Shown here: positions 45,601-56,700 of the stretch, one piece after another
Numbering within the stretch: position 1 is the first letter of the stretch
Layout: each line of letters begins with the position of its first letter
Assembly (NCBI GenBank): GCA_027604005.1
Contig: JADGJT010000061.1
Coordinates: forward strand, 16,117-80,116
DNA: 64,000 nt
Direction: 5' to 3'
From: Dinochytrium kinnereticum
Lineage: Eukaryota; Chytridiomycota; Chytridiomycetes; Chytridiales; Chytridiaceae
The notes under the pieces: model-generated
What the model was told of the DNA's origin: nothing
The model's database searches: none
Seen by the model: only the letters and a program-made list of their open reading frames with translations
Made by a program: the position numbers and the translations under genes

Positions 45601-47807
45601 AGTATGCCCGTGCACGAGGTAGATGACTCCTTCCAACTCACTATATCGTTTTTTCCCCATGATGCCCATCTAATTAATTTTTCTAACAAAGGTATCCCCC
45701 GCATCTACATCTCTGCCAACTCTGGTGCCCGTATCGGTCTCGCCGACGAGGTAACCTCTCGTTTCAAGGTGGCATGGCAAGACCCCGCCAACCCCTCTAA
45801 AGGTTTCCGCTACCTCTACCTTGACGCCGAAGGGTTCAATGACCTTGTGATGGCCACGCCTACCCCCTCTGTGAACGTTGAGCAGATTGAGGATGAGGGT
45901 GAGGTGAGGTATAGAATTGTCGATGTGATTGGACAGACGCATGGGTTGGGAGTTGAGAATTTGCAGGGATCTGGTTTGATTGCTGGGGAGACGTCCAAGG
46001 CCTACAATGAGATCTTTACTCTTACTTTGGTGACTTGCCGATCTGTTGGTGAGTGTAATTTGATGATCTTTAGGAGAAGGCGGGGGCTGGGATGTCTTGT
46101 TTAGTATTTTGTGTTGGTTGTTGTTGACGTGGCCTTTTTCTTTCTTTGTAGGTATTGGTGCCTACCTCGTCCGCCTTGGCCAGCGCACTATCCAAGTCGA
46201 GTACACCCCCATCATCCTGACCGGCGCCGCAGCCCTCAATAAGGTTCTCGGCCGAGAAGTGTACACCTCCAACCTCCAACTCGGCGGCACTCAAATCATG
46301 TACAAGAACGGAGTCTCCCACCTTGTCGCTCAGAACGACATGGGTGGAGTGAGTGAGATTTTGAACTGGCTGAGTTACGTTCCTAAGAAGAAGGACGCAC
46401 CGCTTCCTGTGCTTCCTGCGGCTGATTCGGTGGATCGACCGATTTCGGTGGAGATTCCCTCGTCGAATTATGATCCTAGACATTTGTTGGCTGGACAGAT
46501 GGGTGAGGATGGGGTTTGGTACCCTGGATTCTTTGATCAGGATTCGTTTAAGGAGACTCTGGCCGGGTGGGCCCAAGGTGTTGTGGTTGGAAGGGCTAGG
46601 CTTGGCGGTAATTCATCTAAAGCCTTTTTTTTTAAAAAAAAAATTATGTTGTAAACTAACTCTTTCTTAATTGAACAAAGGCATCCCCATGGGCGTGATT
46701 GCCGTCGAGACCCGCGCGACGGAGCAAGTGATTTACGCCGACCCCGCCAACGAGCATTCGGTTGAGCAGACATCTGTGGAGGCTGGTCAAGTGTGGTACC
46801 CCAACTCCTCATTCAAGACTGCTCAAGCCATCAGTGATTTCAATCACGGTGAACAGCTTCCCCTCATCATCTTTGCGAACTGGCGAGGATTCTCCGGAGG
46901 CCAGAGCGACATGTACAAGGAAGTGCTAAAGTATGGTGCTTACATTGTTGACGCTCTGAGGGATTACAAGCAGCCCGTGTTTATCTATGTGATTGGAGAG
47001 CTCCGTGGTGGTGCTTGGGTTGTGTTGGATCCTACCATTAACTCTGATCAGATGGAGATGTATGCAGAGGAGGAGGCCCGTGGAGGTGTGCTGGAACCTG
47101 AGGGGATTGTGGAAATCAAGTTTAGGAAGCCTCAGCTTTTGGCCGCCATGGATCGGCTTGACTCTACCTACAGTGACCTCAAGCGCCGCCTCCGCGACAC
47201 GACGTTGACGGCTGAGGCACGCGCTGATCTTCAATCCAAGATTGATCAGCGAGAGAAACAACTTCTCCCCGTGTTCCATCAGGTCGCTGTTCAGTTTGCC
47301 GATCTTCATGACACGCCGGGCCGCATGCTCAAAAAGGGAGCCATCAACGCGGTGGTTCCGTGGTCAAGCGCCCGCAAATTCTTCTACTGGCGCCTCCTCC
47401 GACGCATCTCGGAGGACTCTGTCATCAGAGAGGTCCAGGAAGCCAACCCGACCCTGACGCGCGAGACGGCAAAGGAGATGGTGTCGGGGTGGTTTGCGGA
47501 GGATTCCGGTCAGTCCCCGAAGCCGTCTGGCATCCCTCGGGCCGTGTTTGATAGCAGCGATGATGATGACGAGCCGGACAATGAGTTTAGGGAAGGGGAT
47601 CTGGAGGTGGTTAGGTGGATCAACACGCGTAGGACGATGATTGCGGCGAGGATTGCCAAGATCAAGGATGCGAGGATTAGAGATATGGTTGAGGAGATGG
47701 TCAGGAGTGATCCTCAACTTGCCCTTGAAGGGTTCTTGACGGCTGCCAAGGGGTTGGATGCTGAGAGGAGAAGGGCTGTGATGGAGGCTCTGTCGAGGGG
47801 TGTTTGA
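39645..47807 (+). CDS. ACC1: Acetyl-CoA carboxylase, multifunctional cytosolic type
   Basis: Carboxylates acetyl-CoA to malonyl-CoA, the committed step of fatty acid synthesis. Ten exons join exactly in frame to 2,340 aa: 39645-39986, 40394-41036, 41134-41228, 41312-42340, 42442-42611, 42692-45324, 45448-45618, 45692-46048, 46152-46607 and 46681-47807. The biotin carboxylase domain shows [56 protein letters not shown] and [17 protein letters not shown]. The biotinyl motif EVMKMYMPL spans the exon 4/5 junction with the lysine codon at 42448. The central domain occupies exon 6. The carboxyltransferase half shows [35 protein letters not shown] and [19 protein letters not shown]. One oddity is GWGFASENP where the family has GWGHASENP. 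Intron 1 is the longest (407 nt) and holds degenerate GCC-rich repeats. Confidence 0.97.
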
Positions 47808-48597
47808 GATGTTTTTCTTTTGTCTTCCTTGTTTTTCTGCCGTCTGTCTTTTTTTTCCCCAGGGGACTCCCTTCTGCCCCGCCACTCCCCGGGCGCCGGG
47901 CGGCGGGCGGGCGCGCGGGGGGCCGGGGGCCCCCCCCCCCCCCCCCCCCGGATTAGATCTTGAATATCAAAAAATTAATAAAGCTTGGAGCTTTTATCCA
48001 TTTCCATATTTATCATAATTTGGGACATACGAAAACTTTTTTTGTTGCTTATGATATAGGAATCGTGACTCTCCTTAATAAAGTAAAACACGAAAACACG
48101 AAACTGCCGCCTGTTACTTTTTCGACCTTTTTCAAGTCTCGAGAAAACATTATCTTTCTGACACTCATGATTCCGCAGATATTCAAGCCGTCATCCCTTT
48201 CCGATCCAAAACAGATTGCGAAGCCTTCCTCGGTTTAATATGCTTTTTAATATTGAGATATTCAAATGTGATTTAACTGAAGAAATGCATTGCAGAAAAA
48301 GCTTTGCCTAGTATAATCAGGTCAAATGTTATTGTTCAGACTCGCTGAATGAGCATAACGCATTGATTTAATGCCGCCTGCGTCCGCTTACACACGTAAC
48401 ATCCCGAATATGATTCATGGATGACCAAAAGACTAAAGTGATGGTGAACCGCAACGCTAAAACTTACCAACGCCTTTCATCTGCTTATCACAAAGGTTTA
48501 CTGTACGAGTGGATGGCACGTTTGTACTGTAATTGTTTGCAATGGTCACAACAAGAAAAATGTTTTTCGAACTTACCCCCACCTTTTTCTCAAAACA
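47808..48597 (+). other. Intergenic region with an abrupt GC-rich / poly-C block
   Basis: Lies between ACC1 and the WDR92 gene, both on the plus strand. A block at about 47869-47950 is almost pure G and C and ends in a C run of about 20 (47930-47949); the sequence then switches at once to AT-rich DNA. Short open frames on both sides have no recognisable domain. The block may be a sequencing or assembly artefact. Confidence 0.6.
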
Positions 48598-50055
48598 ATG
48601 ACAAACACACTCGATAAACCACAAGTTGTTGTGTTGATCCAAAAGTCGTTAAACTACACCCCTTACGACATAAAATGGATACCCTCATCCGCGAGGTTCG
48701 TCGTACTCGGCCAGAATTCCAGAGGAACTGGAGTCCTAGAAGTATACCAGCTTAATAATGGCAAAGCTGAGCTTGTGAAAGAGGTGAGTCGAATGATGCT
48801 ATGACCATCCCATTGTTTGGGACAACGGCACTTCAGCACTAGTGTACTGATAATTTGATCTTGTAAAGTCGGAAAAGAGAAGTGCTTTTAAATGCGGCAC
48901 ATTCGGGGCATCGTCCCTTCAAGCTCGACACATTGCCACCGGAGATTTTGATGGCATGTTGTCGTTGTTTGACTTGGAGAGATTGGAGCAGCCTGTTTTT
49001 AGTGCCAAAGCGCATGATTCTATAATTAATTGTATTGATGGCGCTGGGGGAGTGGGTGTTCAACCTGGTCCCCCTGAGATTGTGACTGGGAGTCGGGATG
49101 GTTCGTGGATTTTTTTGTTTTTAGATTGAGGAAGGAATGGGGTTTTTTAATTCGTTCATTTTTTGTTGAGTATAGGGTTTGTGAAGGTTTGGGATGTTAG
49201 ACAGAAGGAAAAGGCTGTTGCTACAATTGGACCTGAAGAAGGGCAGCCAAAACAAGACGCATGGGCTGTTGCATTCGGTTTGTCTCTACTCATCCCAAAA
49301 CTCATACACCCTAAAACACAACACTTTTGCTCTTTCTTCGCCCCGTCAAAAAAAAAACATACAAAGGCAACTCTCACTCCGACTATGACCGAATGGTGAC
49401 AGCCGGTTACGATAATGGCGATGTCAAAATGTTTGACCTTAGAACAATGTCCGTTTTCTGGGAAACTAACATCCGCAACGGGGTCTGCTCAATCGAATTT
49501 GACCGAAAAGATATCAAGATGAATAAGTTGGTTGTGACGGGATTGGAATCTTCTTTTAGAGTGTTTGATTTGAGGACAAAGCATCCCAAGCAGGGATTTG
49601 CGAGTGTGTTAGAAAAGGTGGGGCGGTTTTATTTGTTTGTTGTCTTTTCCTGCTGGATACTTACGCTTGCGGTGTATTTCAGACGACGGATAATACAACT
49701 ATTTGGACTGTCAAGCATCTTCCTCAAAACCGTGACATCTTCCTAACATCGGGGGGAAGTGGTACTCTCAATCTCTACAAATAGTAAGCAACAACCTATT
49801 TTCCCCCGTCACTTCAGCTGCCTAACTTTCTACTTTCTTTAAAGCTCCTACCCGGCAAAGCGCTCCCAAAAAGACTCTGACGAAGCCTTTGACGTTGGAG
49901 TTCCCGGAACAGTAGTTCAACTGAATCATGTTACGCTTGCGGAACAACCTATCTCGGCGGTGGATTGGTCCATGGATAAGCAGGGGCTTTGCGCTTTTGT
50001 TTCTTTTGATCAACAATTTAGGGTCTGCGTTGTTACGAAGCTGGATCAAGTTTGA
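48598..50055 (+). CDS. DNAAF10: WDR92/DNAAF10 (Monad), WD40 dynein-assembly factor
   Basis: Seven-bladed WD40 protein that works with the R2TP/prefoldin-like co-chaperone in cytoplasmic assembly of axonemal dynein. Six exons, 48598-48783, 48869-49100, 49176-49277, 49367-49617, 49683-49783 and 49845-50055, join to 360 aa, the usual length. Family-specific stretches are clear: [115 protein letters not shown] and [16 protein letters not shown]. Outside animals, known orthologues are concentrated in organisms with motile cilia, so it argues for a flagellated cell stage. Converges on VMA22. Confidence 0.95.
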
Positions 50056-50734
50056 GGGGGGGTTCTTGCGTTTTTGTTTTTTTTTGGGGGGAGGGGGTTG
50101 GTTATCTTCTTTGTAGATTTGATCTTGGTGTATGTACCCACCTTTCTTTAATGAAAGACGTGGATCCTTTTCTCTTGTGTTTGGCGGCCATTTATTTATG
50201 CTCTTTTGGGGTGACTTTTGGGAGGTTGATGGCCGGATAGGGATTACTCCTTTGTCCGTTATCGCGTGATAAAAAAAGACATTCAAAAATTCAAAAAGAG
50301 CGATTTGAGGCATAGTCAATAAAGAGTGGCTCCTCTGCAAAAACTAGATTTTTAATTCATATTCAATATCTAAACGGATCTTGTGATGGTACTTAAGTGG
50401 TTCTTCCGCCTTTTCAAGTGGTAGAGATAATCCTACCTTCATTAAATGAGATACAAGCAGAAACAACACTCAAGTCAATTAGGTTCAGAAGCCACATCTT
50501 CATTTATCAATTACACGCGTCAAACACCTCTATCCTTGCCCCCAAAATGAAGAAATGTTAGTCGAGACTGGGATTCTGTCTGAATCTCCACGTGGGCTTG
50601 CGCCCATCTAACTTACTTGAAGGAGTAAGGTCATTTAGCGGAAGTCCCCTCTGAGAAATTGCCTTCCACCAAATTGGGTTCTTTAGAAGTCCTTTTCTTT
50701 GTCGATTCTGAAGTGCAATGGACGAAATAATGTT
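50056..50734. other. Convergent intergenic region with one possible minus-strand exon
   Basis: Lies between the 3' ends of WDR92 (+) and VMA22 (-). On the minus strand, after an acceptor (CTTCAG) near 50712, a frame reads NRQRKGLLKNPIWWKAISQR and on to a donor (CAA|GTAAGT) near 50617. It has protein-like composition, but I could not link it to a start or recognise the family. The rest shows nothing. Confidence 0.4.
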
Positions 50735-51380
50735 TTAAGGAATCAAATCCTCCTCTTTTATTGCACACGCCAGCCCCTTAAGCCTCCCGCAAGCGGAGGC
50801 AAGATCAAGCACTAATGGAACACTTCTCCGAATCTCCACCTGTGCTTGATGCATTTGAGGCGGAGTAAAGAAGCCGAACCATCTTAATGGGTTGGAGGAG
50901 TAGGTTGATTTAGGGGTGTCTTTCACAGAGACTAATTTGATTTCATCGGGTTTAGGTTCTTTTGCCCCCTTTTGACGCCGTCTTTCCGTTGTTGGTGCTT
51001 CGTCAGAGTCTTCGTCTTTCGGGGATTCCGGCTCGATGGCGGCTGTTGACCAGCTTTCTCCTTCGTGGTGGCTGAGCGGATGATGAGGGAAGAAGCGGAG
51101 GCAGGTGTTAGGAGTAATGCTTGGGTCTAATTTCTTCTGGTGGTGGTTACATTCGTGTTGTGGCTTTCATGCGGAGATCGTATGAGGAGGACGTGAGCCT
51201 CCCAGGGCCGATAACGTATTTTGCTTCCGCGAGATGTACGAAAGCCTGCCCCAAATCCAATCAACAATCAAATAAATCATCTCCAACCCCCACCTTTGAC
51301 AAAACGCCTGCCAACTGTTGCTGCAGCGCAAGATATTCATCGACTGCCTCCAGCATGCATTCAAACTTGTCGTCCTCCAT
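50735..51380 (-). CDS. VMA22: VMA22/CCDC115, V-ATPase assembly factor
   Basis: Endoplasmic reticulum factor needed to assemble the Vo sector of the V-ATPase, acting with Vma12 and Vma21. Three exons, 51294-51380, 51151-51245 and 50735-51119, join to 188 aa. The N-terminal coiled coil (LEAVDEYLALQQQLAGVLSK; FVHLAEAKYVIGPG) and the C-terminal block NPLRWFGFFTPPQMHQAQ match CCDC115, where the block reads DPLNWFGILVPHSLRQAQ. An acidic/basic linker (PESPKDEDSDEAPTTERRRQ) joins them. The second intron would be only 31 nt (51120-51150); alternatives lose conserved residues or use a poor donor. The ATG is 47 bp from the ATG of the divergent Kelch gene. Confidence 0.82.
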
Positions 51381-51427
51381 GTTTGTTATTGAACGGTTTG
51401 CTTGGTGTGACCACACAAAAGACGGTC
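51381..51427. promoter_or_regulatory. 47-bp head-to-head intergenic region (VMA22 / KLHDC4)
   Basis: Only 47 bp separate the two start codons of the divergent genes. Any core promoter elements and both leaders must share this space or extend into the opposite gene. No TATA box is seen. Its role as a bidirectional promoter is inferred from layout. Confidence 0.5.
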
Positions 51428-53613
51428 ATGGCAAAGAAGAAGAAGGGAAAGGACGATGCCTCCAAAAAGGCAAAAAAGCAAGAGAAGCAGTTGAAGAAGG
51501 CTGAAAAGAGTGTCAAGAAGGAACGGAAGAAGAATTCGAAGGATGAAGAGGAGACGGAGGATATTGACCTGATCTTGAGTGAACTTGCTAAAGAACAGGA
51601 AGCCTTTACGCAGGTTTTGGAGGTGGAGTGTGCGGCCCCTTCAAGGAGGATATGTGCTAGTTTGTGCTCTAATCCGAAGAACACGAATGAGATCATTATG
51701 TTTGGAGGTAAGGTCTTCAATGAATGCTGGTTTTCTTTCGTGATGTTCTGACATCCTCCCCTTCTTTTAGGAGAGTTTTATGACGGTCAAAAGGTCCAGC
51801 TTTACAATGACCTTTTTGTCTACAACATTGAAAAGGTGATCTTTCTTTCACACCTTAAAGTCCCCTCATTTCATCTGAAATTAAATAACTGCTGACGGAC
51901 TCAAAATGATCAGAATACATGGCGCAAAATCACCTCCCCCAACTCCCCCGGTCCCCGATCCTCTCATCAACTAACCCTCGCTCCCTCTGGCCGAGGTTTT
52001 CTCTTTGGCGGAGAATTCGTATCCCCCAACCAAACCACCTTCTTCCACTACAAAGACTTCTACACCCTAGATTTAACGACTTATGCATGGGAAAAGCTCG
52101 AAGTTGGGAAGAAGCCCTCCCCCCGTAGTGGCCATCGACAACTTCTTTGGAAGAACCAGATTTTCTTGTTTGGAGGGTTTTATGATGCTGGGAATGAGGT
52201 TAGGTATTTGAATGATCTTCATGTATTCGATATACATGAGTGTAAGTGGACTGAGGTTATTGTACCGGAACCGAAGCCGACGAGGAGATCAGGCTTTCAG
52301 ATGTTGTTGCACAATGATACCTTGGTTTTGTTTGGGGGGTACGCTAAGGAGGTTGTGAAGGGGCAGAAGGATAAGGGGATTGTTTATAATGGTTGGTTTT
52401 TTGAGGTGTTTGGTTTCTTTCTTCTTAATTATGTTGTGTGCAGATATTTGGCATATGAAGCTCTCGCCACAGTTGGATACACTGAGGTGGGAGAGGCAGA
52501 GAAAAGGTGGGTTTACGCCTGACCCACGGTCTGGGTCGCCTATGGTTTACTGCAAGACTCGCGCATTCATGTTGTAAGTAGATTAATGCCTAGAACAAAC
52601 GTCATTAATTGATAAAGTGGCGGAGTTCTCGATGTAAAGGAAGATGAGGAGAAGATTGAGAGTATTTGCACAGGTAAAGCAGCGTTTCTTCCATTGAGTT
52701 TGAGAATTAACCATAGTCCAGATGAGATGTTCCAGTTAAACATAGGTATTTTGACGTGACGGGGCACTGATAGTTTTTCTAATCTCCTTTTTACAAGAGC
52801 AAAACAGATTTTATCCCGTATCCGTTCAGAAAAAACTTACAGCTGAGAAGAAAGAAACGTTCCCATCTCCCCGTTTCAACTCGATGATGTGTACAGTTAA
52901 ATCCAAAATCTACCTGTAAACCCATTTCTCCAACCGATACATATTTACTAACAACAAATTCCTATAGCTTTGGCGGTGTTTTAGAGCGAGGAAGTAGGGA
53001 GGTTACCTACGGAGATTTTTGGTCCTTCGACATGGAAAAAGGTAGATGCGATACCGAGTGCCTCGTCCGTGACGAAAGCGCCGGCTCCTCATGGCTCGGA
53101 GCCGAGTCTGATTCCGAGTCTGAGTCCGAGGATGAAGAAGAGGACGAGGAGGATGAGGATGGGTCTGGATCTGATGAGGAAGGGTCGACCTCAGAGGAGG
53201 AGGAGGATTTAAGGAGGAAAAAGAAGAAGAAGGCTAGGGAATCTGTGCCAGAGATCCGAAATATCAATCCTGATACGGAACAAGACTTTACACTTGAGTT
53301 GCAACCCAGGCCAGTGGATACGAGTTTGAAAGCGTACTTTGAACGAACCGCCCCTATGTGGGTGTATGAGATTCGAAAGGCTGCAGATACAAGGTTTGCC
53401 CTTCCCACAATTTAACTTTCTTTTAATCATAATCACAGTCACTTCAGCTCCAAGTCCCAGCGCCGTGAAGCGTTTGAGAGGGCTCGGCAAGCATATGCCG
53501 ACGCGCTTCCCGAGCTCGTAAAGGAGTGGGAACGGCTGGAAGAGAATGAGGTCACAGCCGAGCAGGCCAAAAGAAAGGCTGATGAGAATGAGAAGCGAGG
53601 TCGGAGAATGTGA
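51428..53613 (+). CDS. KLHDC4: Kelch-repeat protein of the KLHDC4 / yeast KEL3 family
   Basis: Beta-propeller protein of poorly known function. The start MAKKKKGKDDASKKAKKQEK is the lysine-rich leader typical of the family. Kelch blades then follow across exons: NTNEIIMFGGEFYDGQKVQL, LFVYNIEKNTWRKI, GRGFLFGGEFVSPNQTTFFH, YKDFYTLDLTTYAWEKLEVG, SGHRQLLWKNQIFLFGGFYD, LNDLHVFDIHECKW and FGGVLERGSREVTYGDFWSF. A strongly acidic insertion of Ser, Asp and Glu with a following Lys run sits at about 53104-53240. The C-terminus reads like the family end, with a charged helix (ERARQAYADALPELVKEWER) and a basic tail. The stop at 53611-53613 is followed by AATAAA at 53661. Some middle splice sites (52570-52970) are approximate. 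Confidence 0.88.
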
Positions 53614-53660
53614 TTTATGGAAAGATAAAAGAGCTATTATCTCTATTCTGCTGTCAATCA

Positions 53661-53666
53661 AATAAA
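53661..53666 (+). terminator. AATAAA polyadenylation signal after the Kelch gene
   Basis: AATAAA lies 48 nt after the Kelch stop and 61 nt before the separase ATG. Its use is inferred from position. Confidence 0.45.
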
Positions 53667-53726
53667 CCACCATCATTACAGTTGCAGAGGAATTGAAATG
53701 AAAAATATGAATTAAAGAAGTCGGAC

Positions 53727-56700
53727 ATGTCAGACATTGCTGGACAATTGGAGGCTCTATTAGGGAGAGACTCCTGGGATGCCGCAGCGCTAAAGGAGTT
53801 CGGGAACAGCTTAACGAAGTCTTCTAAGGGGAACGTAAAGAAGTCATTGATACACTGGCATTCTGTGAGAAATGTTGCATCGGCAGTGCTTGCCAAATGC
53901 GTTCAAAACTTTCCAGGACCTGGTCAAGGTAAGGAGAAGGGATGGGACAAATGAAATCTGAAGCCTTGTCGTTAGGTTCAGAGAAGATTGCTGTTGAAGA
54001 CTTGTTTAAAGTGGCGGTGGCTGTTTTGGATACCCATGATATATTCAAATCTGTAAGCATGAAGCAGAGGAGTTATGACGTTGAGAAGAACTGCTGCAAC
54101 CTCTCCTCAAAGCTTATGGAGACAAAAGAGGTAACGACCGATTGCTTGTATTTACAAGAGTGCTCACCGAATCTTCCAATGAAAAGTATGGCCTTGCTTT
54201 CAGTATCTTAAGTCGATTGCTGTTTCGGTTGAAGAAGGAATCGGCGGGATACGATAAATGGATCACTAAAAACTGTCTCCCATACGTCTCTTCGTCGGAT
54301 CTTCGAGCGAGAATAGAGGCAAAATTTACGGATATCTCATCTGTTCTTCAGCTGGATGAGAGCGACTTGTCTGTTCCAGCAGGCGAGAAGGAAGGGGCCA
54401 TTTTCGATTCACTCATCGTATCAGCCATCTCCAACGTCACCAGCTGTTTAATTTCTCTTATGAAAGAGGATTCAGGAAGCTCGGTATGTGCAAAGACTCA
54501 CTATTATTCATATTGCAGTTTGTTTGTTTTTTGACGAATGCGCGAATTAACGTGACTGCAGATTCATCAATTAGAGAAACTATCTTGCAGCCAACATGGA
54601 TTGTTATACTGGTGCCAGAGGTTGATTCAGTCGGATAAGGTTTTGGGCGGCAAGTTTGCCACCAGTATCTTCAAATCCACGCAGCGAGCGGCGGCATCAA
54701 AGAGTGCGATTTTCTCTTTGATTCCAAATGATCTAACTATAGCCTTAGGCATTGCTGAGAGGTTCACCCTCATTCGACTTTCCCTTCGCTTCTACGTTTT
54801 AATGGACTCAAAAACCGTAGAAACGCTTTGTACACACATGCTGCGAATTGGATACCTTATAGAAAAAGAGCTTCAAAAGAGTATCTGGAGGGCATACCTT
54901 GTCATTATTAATTTTCGCGTTAGCCAGTAATTCACATCTTTTGAGCGGCGATAAATTGCTTGAGTTTTACGTTTGGGGTTTGGGTTGCATTCAGACAATG
55001 GAATTTAAGCCCGACGTACATTATTGTCACTTTGTAGAGCATCTGATTTCGATATCGTTAAAGGTTCGGTGCTCAATCATTTGTTGATAACATGATTAGC
55101 CGATTATTAACAAAATGACAGCTTGAGGCGGATCTTGGCCTCCTTAGTCAGTCCCTTAAGGCGGTTTCCGAAGGTCATCGTAAGATTAGCCTGGATGCTT
55201 TTACAGAAAAGATCCAAGCCGTAGTTATTTCCCTCCTTGAACGCCTTGGTAGTGGTGGGGGTAGGCTTTCACTTAGTATACACGAACCTGAGAATTTTAT
55301 TATTTGCATCGCATTCAGAAACCCTTGTGCAAGCTGCAGGAGCAATTCGTGATTTAAGCGAGTCGATAGAATCTGATTCCGAAAAGGCTATTTTGACAGA
55401 CTCACGGAGTTACCTCTTGATGGCTTTGCTGGAGGCACTTCGTTTTGTTTTAAAGTCTACGCGTCCAACAGACGACTGTGGGGTTTTTCCTTAAGGCTTT
55501 CATATCTTACTGTTTTGCCTAGCTATATCCCTCAAACGAGTCATTCGAGAAACTGAAAGACTAATGGGTCTTATGATTACATCGGCAAATGTATGCTGTT
55601 TAAATATTATTTATTCTTGTTTTCTTCTAACGCGCTTATAGATGGACGCATTACCAATCCGTGAAGTTTTATCAAGAAAAATGTCTAACCACATCATCGA
55701 CATTACATCATCTTTTATAACAACCATGAACCTCAAACTTTTAGAAGAAAAACTGCCTTTCAAAACGATTATGACCTCAGTGCTTCCACTCTTCGACGCT
55801 GCCGAGGGCTGTAAGCGACTTGCTGTAGTTATCTACAATACTGGGTGCACCAAATTCTCAGAAAAAGCGTATGAGACATCGTCATGGCTTTTCAAGGAGG
55901 CAATCGACGTCTCTGTGGAAGCATTTCCGTACTTACACGCGCAGTCTTTATCGCTAGAAGAAACCATCATACTTACGGCGAAGCTTTTGGAAAGTTTTAT
56001 CGCCTCGAAGACGCAAGAAGAGGATTTAAAAGTATGTTATCTTTCCTATGTGATTTCGTTTGAAAATTATTTACTTTAAACGTTTTATTTTAACGGGTCT
56101 TAAATTTTAGTCATCATTGAACTGCTGTAACTCCATCTTGAAATCGCTTATCTCCCTTGGCCCAGTCTTTGACTGCAGTTCGACACGTCAGCTTCTGCTT
56201 CGGACGATGCACGTCAAGATCAAGGTTGGCTCGAAAGAGATTTTATTGGATCACCTGGAAGAAGCTGGCATGACGTTAGACAAGGATGCAATCTTTCGCG
56301 TTTTGGATATAGAAACGGACCTGGCGATCCAGATGCGCAACGCTGGATCCCGTGTAGATGGGTTGCTAGCGGAGCTATCCAACCGTATGATAGAGAAAAG
56401 TGAGAGCACAGCAGAATTTCGGCGATTGTCGCAGTATGTGTCTATTGTAAATATAGGAGGATAACTGTTTTTCTTTCTTCTCCTCCTAAAACCAGGGCTG
56501 GCCTTCTAAAAGCAAAGCTTCTGAATGCTGCCGGCTCTACAGACGAGGCTATTGCTCTTCTGGCTCGTATAATTAGTTTAGTTTCCGGCCACTCTTTGGT
56601 ACGTCGCTCCCTTCATAATAAATTAAAGAGCCTGTTTAGACCTCCTCTTTAGCTTCTGGCAACCTGTGGGCCTACCTTGGGATGTTTCAGTATGAAGTTG

